Origin: Fidelibacterota bacterium
GTDB lineage: Bacteria > Fidelibacterota > Fidelibacteria > Fidelibacterales > Fidelibacteraceae
DNA length: 7,287 bases
Assembly: GCA_030629925.1 (NCBI GenBank)
Contig: DAOVOB010000049.1
Span: 1-7,287 of the forward strand
Direction of reading: 5' to 3'
In this document: in pieces, positions 1-5,483 of the stretch
Layout: every line of letters starts with the position of its first letter
How positions within the stretch are numbered: the first letter of the stretch is position 1
Program-made: the position numbers and the translations under genes
The notes under the pieces: generated by a model
What the model saw: the letters and a program-made list of their open reading frames with translations, nothing else
Told to the model about the DNA's origin: nothing
The model's database searches: none

Positions 1-322
1 CGGTGGCGGTATCGGACAAAATGTGGGTTATTCATTTTTTGGAGAAGTCAACGTGCCATTCACACCACTAACTGTTTTTGGGAGATATGATTATTTTTTT
101 GAAAATCTCCCCATGGCCTATTATGGAATCCCTTATTCGGGAGACGAGATTTATACCAATGTTTATATCGCGGGGATAGCCTGGCAATTCTACAAAAAAA
201 ACCGCATCTTGTTTGATGTTGAAAGAAAAACCGTTATAGCTCCTCAACCACCCATATCATCATATCTGGGGGTTGTCTCGGATGTAATGATCGCTGAACT
301 GGCGCTGGAAATTGTTTTTTAG
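1..322 (+). CDS. C-terminal fragment of a probable outer-membrane beta-barrel protein (5' partial)
   Basis: The reading frame (codons starting at base 2) is open to the left edge, so this is the last ~106 residues of a longer protein; the GTG at 23 is not a convincing start. I see short runs of alternating hydrophobic/aromatic and polar residues (LTVFGRYDYFF, GIAWQFY, RILFDVERK, AELALEIVF) separated by Gly/Pro/Asn-rich turns, ending in a terminal Phe. Amphipathic strands plus a C-terminal aromatic residue are the usual features of outer-membrane barrels recognised by the BAM machinery. No specific family (porin, transporter, assembly factor) can be named from this fragment. It ends with TAG at 320-322, and a rho-independent terminator follows about 40 bases later, so it is the last gene of its transcription unit and separate from the gene pair downstream. 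Barrel call: moderate confidence; function unknown. Confidence 0.6.
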   Translation, partial: GGGIGQNVGYSFFGEVNVPFTPLTVFGRYDYFFENLPMAYYGIPYSGDEIYTNVYIAGIAWQFYKKNRILFDVERKTVIAPQPPISSYLGVVSDVMIAELALEIVF

Positions 323-362
323 ATCAGAAGCCGGTAGCCGGAAGCAAGAAGTTAGAATAGGA
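321..362 (+). repeat. Degenerate heptanucleotide tandem array, forward orientation
   Basis: Read in steps of seven from 321 the sequence is AGATCAG, AAGCCGG, TAGCCGG, AAGCAAG, AAGTTAG, AATAGGA: five to six units with a shared A.....G frame. The array starts on the stop codon of the upstream gene and runs to the base of the terminator hairpin, so it would form most of the 3' UTR. A related array in the opposite orientation lies at 579-641. Confidence 0.55.
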
Positions 363-387
363 GCCGCGGTTTACTGCGGCTTTTTTT
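362..387 (+). terminator. Rho-independent terminator of the left-edge gene
   Basis: Arms AGCCGCGGT (362-370) and ACTGCGGCT (373-381) pair over 9 bp with one G-U wobble; in practice this is an 8-bp stem with a 4-base loop. Seven T residues (381-387) follow on the + strand. This is a textbook intrinsic terminator for transcription coming out of the partial CDS ending at 322. Confidence 0.88.
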
Positions 388-413
388 GTCCCACATTTCG
401 GAGTTCACTTTCC

Positions 414-527
414 TGTCATTTCGACCGAAGTGAACAAAGAGAACGTAGCGGAGAAATCTCAAATTCCGGCAATTTGGGATCTCTCCACTTCGTCCCGATT
501 TTTATCGGGACTTCGGTCGAGATGACA
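414..527. repeat. 114-bp nested palindromic element, likely a dispersed intergenic repeat
   Basis: The ends form a near-perfect inverted repeat: 414-431 (TGTCATTTCGACCGAAGT) pairs with 510-527 with one mismatch in 18. Inside, 444-465 pairs with 471-492 at about 18 of 22 positions around a 5-base loop (CCGGC). The right arm holds its own hairpin, TCCCGAT (493-499) / ATCGGGA (504-510). The element could thus fold as a branched structure in RNA or a cruciform in DNA. Elements with ends like TGTCATTTCGACCGAAG are, from memory, scattered in many copies in genomes of Bacteroidota and several candidate phyla. It has no convincing coding content. Only one copy is visible here, so its dispersed nature is an inference. 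Confidence 0.75.
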
Positions 528-578
528 AGAAGAAACACACATAAAAAAAGGGCCAAAAAAAAGTCTCGGACTCCTTAT

Positions 579-641
579 TTGAATCTTGATTCTTGTCTCT
601 TGGGCTTTATACTTTGTACTTTATACTTTTGCCTTTATACT
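579..641 (-). repeat. Degenerate heptanucleotide tandem array, reverse orientation
   Basis: In steps of seven from 579 the + strand reads TTGAATC, TTGATTC, TTGTCTC, TTGGGCT, TTATACT, TTGTACT, TTATACT, TTTGCCT, TTATACT: nine units in phase. Within it CTTTATACTT occurs three times exactly 14 bp apart (605, 619, 633). On the minus strand the units read AGACAAG, AATCAAG and similar, close to the AAGCAAG unit of the array at 321-362. The arrays are therefore related and inverted with respect to each other, on either side of the 414-527 palindrome. Confidence 0.65.
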
Positions 642-642
642 T

Positions 643-660
643 GTCCGGCAATAGCCGGAC
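643..660. repeat. Perfect 7-bp GC-rich hairpin
   Basis: GTCCGGC (643-649), loop AATA (650-653), GCCGGAC (654-660). It directly follows the second heptamer array and lies about 25 bp upstream of the -35 box at 686. No T-tract follows on either strand, so it is not a standard intrinsic terminator. It could be the end of the repeat block or a structural boundary before the promoter; the role is unknown. Confidence 0.5.
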
Positions 661-672
661 TGTCCTATTAAT

Positions 673-721
673 TGGTAGAATTCTATTGACTTCAAATTCC
701 ATGATTCACTATATTCTACCA
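673..721. promoter_or_regulatory. Candidate operator: 9-bp inverted repeat bracketing the promoter
   Basis: TGGTAGAAT (673-681) and ATTCTACCA (713-721) are perfect inverted copies with centres 40 bp apart, close to four helical turns. The right arm covers the 3' half of the -10 box up to the first base of the start codon; the left arm lies just upstream of the -35. The left arm also overlaps a 10-bp palindrome, TAGAATTCTA (676-685), which adds another copy of the half-site. This arrangement suits a dimeric or looping repressor. The binding protein is unknown; the product of the gene at 721 is the natural candidate (inference). Confidence 0.45.
686..715 (+). promoter_or_regulatory. Sigma-70-type promoter for the HTH/activase pair, apparently leaderless
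   Basis: A -35 box TTGACT (686-691) is followed after 18 bp by a -10 box TATATT (710-715). The expected transcription start is about 720-724, and the start codon ATG is at 721-723. No Shine-Dalgarno sequence is visible just upstream of 721 (bases read TATATTCTACC). The geometry therefore predicts a leaderless or nearly leaderless mRNA. Confidence 0.65.
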
Positions 722-1218
722 TGAATGATTTTATTGACCTACATGATCTAAAAATTCTTTTTCCTGACAACACCAGCTCCATGAAATTTCTGGAAAATCT
801 GCGTTGGGGGAAAACACCTAAGTGTCCGCACTGTGGATCTGACCGTGTAACTTCCTTTAAAAAAGACAACCGTCATCATTGCAATGCATGCAATATTTCA
901 TTTTCGGCCACAGTCAACACAGTTTTTCACAATACGCGTATTCCCCTACACAAATGGTTCGAAACTGTAACCTTAATGTTTGATAATAAGCAGAAGGTCT
1001 CTGCAAGAAAACTTGCTTCAGAGATCAATGTAAACAAAAATACTGCTTGGCAAATGTTAAGCAAGCTGAATGGGGCTATTGAACAAACGGGGAAAAAATT
1101 ATCTGATGACTTGAAATTAGACGCCTTTTTAAAAGATGTTGAGCAAACAGTAGCCGTTCCTTTGGATGCATTTAAAATTGTCATTCTAAGCATATTGGGG
1201 ACGCAGGAGAAAATCTAA
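721..1218 (+). CDS. IS1595-type transposase N-terminal domain protein (zinc ribbon + HTH), no catalytic domain
   Basis: The 165-aa product opens like the N-terminal part of IS1595-family transposases: a helical lead with an FPD...FLENLRW pattern (residues 14-29), a zinc ribbon with C35-x2-C38 and C54-x2-C57, the stretch FSATVNTVFHNTRIPLHKWF (61-80), and a helix-turn-helix region around 92-116 (SARKLASEINVNKNTAWQML). Full family members are around 300 residues and carry a DDE-type nuclease domain after this point. Here the chain ends after ~45 more residues with no DDE motif, and no remnant follows because the next gene starts at once. ATG 721 is the likely start, as the promoter -10 box ends five bases upstream and all motifs lie downstream. 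It overlaps nothing, abuts the activase gene (TAAATG) and is probably co-transcribed with it. I infer a DNA-binding regulator derived from a transposase; a truncated, functionless relic is the alternative, but the intact frame and good promoter argue against it. Confidence 0.8.
   Translation: MNDFIDLHDLKILFPDNTSSMKFLENLRWGKTPKCPHCGSDRVTSFKKDNRHHCNACNISFSATVNTVFHNTRIPLHKWFETVTLMFDNKQKVSARKLASEINVNKNTAWQMLSKLNGAIEQTGKKLSDDLKLDAFLKDVEQTVAVPLDAFKIVILSILGTQEKI
1205..1210 (+). promoter_or_regulatory. Ribosome binding site of the activase gene, inside the upstream gene
   Basis: AGGAGA lies 8-9 bases before ATG 1219 and within the last codons of the zinc-ribbon gene. With stop TAA (1216-1218) directly abutting ATG (1219-1221), this predicts translational coupling of the two genes and supports 1219 as the start. 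Confidence 0.8.
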
Positions 1219-4200
1219 ATGCAAAAACGAATACTTGGAATTGATGCCGGCTCCGTAACGGTTTCTGTTGTTGAAATAGCGCAAGACGGACAACTTCTTG
1301 ATGAGATCTACGTTTCTCACTTTGGGAAGCCGGCATCTTGCTTGCATGACATTTTATCTAAAAGGGATCTTTCTGGACTTGTTGGTGTTGCTCGAACCTC
1401 AACAGCACCCAATCTGATCGTTAATGCAAAAACTTACGATTCCCGCATCGCTATGATCGCGGGTTCTAAGTCTCGCTTTCCATCGCTTCGTTCTATCCTG
1501 CATGTCGGAGGAGAAAAATTTTCCCTGATCCGCTTTGATCGAGATAGTAACTATCAAAACCTGCGCTCTAATACATCTTGTGCTGCAGGAACTGGCGGCT
1601 TTCTTGACCAACAAGCAAAACGTTTATCATTGAAAGACTCTGCAGAGCTTAGCAAAAAAGCTCTTTCAAACAAAGGCGAAACCCCAAAGATCGCATCCCG
1701 TTGTTCGGTCTTTGCGAAAACAGATATTATTCACCGCCAACAAGAAGGTTATTCACTTGAAGAAATTTGCGATGGTTTATGCCGGGGATTGGCTAACAAT
1801 ATCGCCGATACTTTGAATCTTGGGGACGCGGGTTTATCGCCTATGGTCTTTACCGGCGGTGTTGCCCAGAACCAAGCGGTGGTCAAACACCTCGAAAATA
1901 TCAGTGCGAGTGATATTTTAGTACATAAACACGCTCATCTTTTTTCTGCGATCGGTGCGGCACAACTTTTACTCGATGACCCGGATTTTAAAAAGCGTTC
2001 ATTTACATCTTCGGATCTCCTGGCTGTTTCTAGTGAAGAAAAAAAATACTTCTATGATCCCTTAGAGTTAAAGTTGAGTGATTACCCGGATTTTGACGGA
2101 TTGGAACACTATGATTTCCCGGTTTCCACAGGCGGGACACCTGTGGAAATTGATATTTATCAATTTCCCGGCAAAGATGCATCTTCGGAAGTCTACATGG
2201 GGGTCGATATCGGTTCAACCTCAACAAAAGCAATTATTATTGATAAGGATTTTACTCCCATTGCCGGTTTTTATACACGTACGGCGGGGCGTCCCATTAT
2301 TGCGACACAGGGTGTTTTTGAAGCTATCAATCATGTATCACAAAAATACACACATCATTTTAATTTTATTTCCGTGGCAACGACGGGATCCGGTAGAAAA
2401 TTCATCGGGAAGCTCATTGGTGCGGATTGCATTATGGATGAGATCTCAGCACATGCCCGGGCCGCAGTGGATCTTGATCCCGATATTGATACCATTATTG
2501 AGATAGGGGGCCAGGATGCAAAATTTACAACCTTGCGGAAGGGGGTTGTAACTTTCTCAAAAATGAATAACGTCTGTGCCGCCGGTACGGGAAGCTTTAT
2601 CGAGGAGCAGGCGCAAAAACTAAATGTCTCGCTTTCTGAGTATTCAAGCCTTGCCAAAGGCGCACGGGCACCTTTGGCAAGTGACCGTTGTACCGTATTT
2701 ATGGAACGGGATATTAATCATTATTTGAATAAAAATTATTCTGTGAGCGAAATTCTTGCAACTGCACTTTATTCTGTTCGGGATAATTACCTGCAAAAGG
2801 TCGCTTCGGGGGGTACAATCGGGAAACGAGTATTTTTTCAAGGCGCAACGGCAAAAAACATGGCTCTTGTCGCTGCTTTTGAACAAAAATTACAACAACC
2901 TGTCTTTGTTTCCCGTTATTGTCATTTAACCGGTGCTTTGGGCGCCGCGATCACCACCGCGGAAGAAATGCAGGAAAAAAGTACGTTTAAGGGAATTGAT
3001 ATTTATAAAGAACAGATCCCGGTTCGCATAGAAACCTGTGAACTTTGCTTAAATCATTGCCGTATTCGCATTGCCAGTATTAAAGATGATGAGGTTGCAT
3101 ATGGATTCCTTTGCGGGCGTGATTACAATACCAAAAAATATGTAAAAAAAGAAAAAGTCCCCTCACTTCTGCAAATACGAAATAGGGCAATACCAAGAAA
3201 TACATTCAAAGAGATCAATGGATCTGCACCGATCATAGGAATACCCGCAGGCCTGCAGATATTTGAAGAGTTGTCTTTATGGGAGCATTTTTTTAATTCA
3301 CTGGGAATGAAAACCGTTAGCTCCAAAAATGAAAAAAATATTCTTGAGATCGGAAAAAAACACAGTGGTGCTGAATTCTGTGCTCCGGTAACTGCTTTTC
3401 ACGGCCATGTTCAAGTGCTTATTCCGCATTGTGATATTCTTTTCCTGCCTATTCATCTTGAAAACAGTAAAGATCCCGATAATCCCGAACGTATGCGAAA
3501 ATACTGCTATTACACTCAATTCACTTCAATCGTTGCTTCTCTTACAAAAGAGAATAATGTTCGTATCAATAGCATGCGTCCCATTATCAATCACCGGCAA
3601 AATCCTTTGCTGACAAAAGCAGAACTGCATCGTTCTCTACAGAAGGCCTTCCCGGGGCAATGCAGTATTCTTGCTATCAATAAAGCCTATGACGATGCCT
3701 GGGCACATTACATGGAAAAGAAAGAAAAAATGAAAGCCTTGTATACGCCACCGAAGAACGGCGAGATTAAGATCGCCTTACTCGGCAGGCCTTATACTGT
3801 ACTTGCAAATTCAATGAATAAGGGCATTCCAAATTATTTTGCACAATTGGGAATTGAAACTTTCTTCAATGATTCTCTACCTACTGCCGCTAAAGATGAA
3901 GATATGGAACTGCTTCTGGATCAGTTTCACTGGGCCTATCCCGCGGCCATTCTGGAAGCTGCGGATATGTGTGCAAAAACACCCGGATTATATCCTGTTT
4001 TTATTACTTCTTTTATGTGCGCTCCCGATTCTTTTGCGCTGGAATATTTTAAGCGCATCATGGACGCACATGAGAAACCTTACTTGATCTTACAGCTGGA
4101 TGAACATGATTCAAATGTCGGTTATGAAACACGAATTGAGGCAAGCGTAAGAGCTTTCAGAAATCATTTGCGGTCAAGTGTGCCGGAAAAGGTCCCTGAA

Positions 4201-5427
4201 AAAAAATATGCGATCACTTCGAAAATGGAAAAGAATTACAAAGGTAAAACGATCCTGCTTCCCAATTGGGACCCAACGGTTATTCCTCTTGTTGCCGCTA
4301 ATCTTCGTGCCGCGGGTATTGATGCCCGCGTACTGGAAGAAACACCTCAACTGATTGCAGAAAGTATGAAGATGAACACAGGGCAATGTATCCCCGTGAA
4401 TGCTATTGCACATGAATTTATCACCTATATAAAAAAATATGCTCTCGTACCCACCAATACACTTCTTTGGATGATTGAGGGTAAATGGGCCTGCAATATC
4501 CGTTTGTACGCTCCTTATATCAAAACTCTAATAAACGAAAGTGAAGGCAATCTTGAAGGTGCGGGAATATATATTGGTACTATAGCTATGTTTGATTTTA
4601 GTGCGATCATTTCCGTTAAAACTTATTTTGCCTACATGTTCGGTGGAAACCTTAAAAAGATCGGATGTATGATCCGTCCTTATGAAGTTAAAAAAGGAAA
4701 AACAGACCGTATCCTTAAGCAATGCCATAATATTTTTCTCGATGCCTTTCTTGGCAAGATCAAATATCTTGATGCTGTAGAAAGGGTCATAGCAAAGATC
4801 GATACCATTGAGATCAATAAAATAGCCAAACCAAAAGTCGCTATTTTTGGAGATCTTTATGTGCGCGACAATGAGGTTATGAACCAGGATCTTATCCGTG
4901 TCATTGAAGATGTCGGAGGTGAAGTGCTTATAACCCCTTATCATGATTATGCCAAAATCACCTTCGGTGCTGTCGCAAAAAAATGGATCAAGCAGTTAAA
5001 TGTTTCTGATCTTATTATTTATCGTTCTCTTCTGGCAGCCATGCAATTGTTTGAAAACCGCTACCATAGCCGTTTCAGTAAATATGTCGGCAAATCTGTT
5101 TCGCCAAGCAATCCGGATGCGGAAAAAGAACTTGCTCAATTCAACATACGCATTGAACAGGAAGGCGAGAGTTACGAGAATGTTCTAAAGATCTTCCGTA
5201 TCATGAAAGAACATCCTGATATTTCACTTTTTGTGCAAACCAATCCTTCCTTTTGTTGTCCTTCCCTTATTACGGAAGCCATGAGCAAAGATATTGAAGA
5301 GATCACGGGCGTTCCGGTTCTAACGATCACATATGATGGAACCGATACTCCTAAAAACGATATTATTATTCCCTACTTAAAGTACGCAAAGGTCGGAAAT
5401 AGCCCACAATCAGAAACAACAACATGA
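1219..5427 (+). CDS. Giant acyl-CoA dehydratase activase fusion (two ASKHA activase domains + DUF2229 + HgdB-like region)
   Basis: This 1402-aa protein belongs to the BadF/BadG/BcrA/HgdC class of ATP-dependent activases fused to COG3580/COG3581-type domains. Domain 1 (about 4-250) has GIDAGS (7-12), C121 in CAAGTG, C162 in SRCSVF and FTGGVAQN (211-218). Domain 2 (about 326-580) has GVDIGSTSTK (328-337), GGQDAK (430-435), C453 in CAAGTG and C491 in DRCTVF. A cysteine cluster follows (C607, C610, C614, C632), then a DUF2229-like region from about 671 (IGIPAGLQIFEE, C721 in CAPV, LGRPY, C934 in FMCAPDSF, LDEHDSNVG). The C-terminal region (about 1008-1390) has C1057 in GQCIPV, C1092, GDLYVRDNEV and a CCP motif (1346-1348). 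In HgdC a homodimer holds one [4Fe-4S] cluster with two Cys per subunit and uses ATP to push an electron onto a dehydratase; here both activase halves and the probable acceptor are in one cytoplasmic chain. The substrate is unknown: no CoA-transferase or classical HgdAB gene is visible nearby. Full length appears intact, with no frameshift. Confidence 0.9.
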   Translation: MQKRILGIDAGSVTVSVVEIAQDGQLLDEIYVSHFGKPASCLHDILSKRDLSGLVGVARTSTAPNLIVNAKTYDSRIAMIAGSKSRFPSLRSILHVGGEKFSLIRFDRDSNYQNLRSNTSCAAGTGGFLDQQAKRLSLKDSAELSKKALSNKGETPKIASRCSVFAKTDIIHRQQEGYSLEEICDGLCRGLANNIADTLNLGDAGLSPMVFTGGVAQNQAVVKHLENISASDILVHKHAHLFSAIGAAQLLLDDPDFKKRSFTSSDLLAVSSEEKKYFYDPLELKLSDYPDFDGLEHYDFPVSTGGTPVEIDIYQFPGKDASSEVYMGVDIGSTSTKAIIIDKDFTPIAGFYTRTAGRPIIATQGVFEAINHVSQKYTHHFNFISVATTGSGRKFIGKLIGADCIMDEISAHARAAVDLDPDIDTIIEIGGQDAKFTTLRKGVVTFSKMNNVCAAGTGSFIEEQAQKLNVSLSEYSSLAKGARAPLASDRCTVFMERDINHYLNKNYSVSEILATALYSVRDNYLQKVASGGTIGKRVFFQGATAKNMALVAAFEQKLQQPVFVSRYCHLTGALGAAITTAEEMQEKSTFKGIDIYKEQIPVRIETCELCLNHCRIRIASIKDDEVAYGFLCGRDYNTKKYVKKEKVPSLLQIRNRAIPRNTFKEINGSAPIIGIPAGLQIFEELSLWEHFFNSLGMKTVSSKNEKNILEIGKKHSGAEFCAPVTAFHGHVQVLIPHCDILFLPIHLENSKDPDNPERMRKYCYYTQFTSIVASLTKENNVRINSMRPIINHRQNPLLTKAELHRSLQKAFPGQCSILAINKAYDDAWAHYMEKKEKMKALYTPPKNGEIKIALLGRPYTVLANSMNKGIPNYFAQLGIETFFNDSLPTAAKDEDMELLLDQFHWAYPAAILEAADMCAKTPGLYPVFITSFMCAPDSFALEYFKRIMDAHEKPYLILQLDEHDSNVGYETRIEASVRAFRNHLRSSVPEKVPEKKYAITSKMEKNYKGKTILLPNWDPTVIPLVAANLRAAGIDARVLEETPQLIAESMKMNTGQCIPVNAIAHEFITYIKKYALVPTNTLLWMIEGKWACNIRLYAPYIKTLINESEGNLEGAGIYIGTIAMFDFSAIISVKTYFAYMFGGNLKKIGCMIRPYEVKKGKTDRILKQCHNIFLDAFLGKIKYLDAVERVIAKIDTIEINKIAKPKVAIFGDLYVRDNEVMNQDLIRVIEDVGGEVLITPYHDYAKITFGAVAKKWIKQLNVSDLIIYRSLLAAMQLFENRYHSRFSKYVGKSVSPSNPDAEKELAQFNIRIEQEGESYENVLKIFRIMKEHPDISLFVQTNPSFCCPSLITEAMSKDIEEITGVPVLTITYDGTDTPKNDIIIPYLKYAKVGNSPQSETTT

Positions 5428-5458
5428 AGCTCTTTGCTTGACAAGAAGCTTTCTTTGC
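5426..5458 (+). repeat. Imperfect direct repeat around the -35 box
   Basis: GAAGCTCTTTGC (5426-5437) and GAAGCTTTCTTTGC (5445-5458) are the same sequence apart from two inserted bases. The GAAGCT parts are 19 bp apart and the CTTTGC parts 21 bp apart, about two helical turns, and the -35 box TTGACA sits between the copies. This is a possible activator or repressor site, or a small local duplication. There is also a weak, mismatched hairpin here (5429-5450) but no proper terminator for the activase gene. Confidence 0.4.
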
Positions 5459-5466
5459 GCTATTAT
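5438..5466 (+). promoter_or_regulatory. Near-consensus sigma-70 promoter for the glycosyltransferase gene
   Basis: TTGACA (5438-5443), 17-bp spacer, TATTAT (5461-5466). The -35 box is a perfect consensus and the spacer has optimal length. Transcription is expected to start near 5473, leaving a leader of about 11 bases that consists almost only of the ribosome binding site GAGGTGA (5472-5478). The promoter makes the glycosyltransferase unit independent of the activase gene ending at 5427. Confidence 0.75.
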
Positions 5467-5483
5467 TGGACGAGGTGACCAAT

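Noticed and set aside
551..573. Possible minus-strand terminator (AGTC hairpin followed by eight T on the minus strand)
   Set aside because: The stem has only 4 bp, and no minus-strand gene upstream of it could use it; probably chance next to a poly-A run.
414..646. CRISPR array or riboswitch in the gap
   Set aside because: The repeats are 7-base units without spacers, and the palindrome does not match any riboswitch layout I know; it is also far upstream of the predicted transcript start.
312..671. 119-codon open frame on + in the intergenic gap
   Set aside because: It overlaps the end of the upstream gene and runs through the terminator, palindrome, heptamer arrays and hairpin; its residues are low-complexity readings of repeats, with no ribosome binding site or protein-like pattern.
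621..869. 82-codon open frame on the minus strand across the promoter
   Set aside because: It is antisense to the promoter and zinc-ribbon coding region, has no start signal, and overlaps a confidently identified gene.
673..1218. A complete IS1595-type insertion sequence
   Set aside because: No catalytic domain and no matching terminal inverted repeat at the right end near 1218; the inverted repeat at 673-721 is confined to the promoter.
2078..2506. 142-codon open frame on + in another frame
   Set aside because: It lies wholly inside the activase gene, with a composition typical of an out-of-frame reading; the true frame carries the second ASKHA domain here.
4528..4944. 138-codon open frame on the minus strand
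   Set aside because: It is antisense within the activase gene; the + strand frame has clear family motifs throughout, so this is a shadow.
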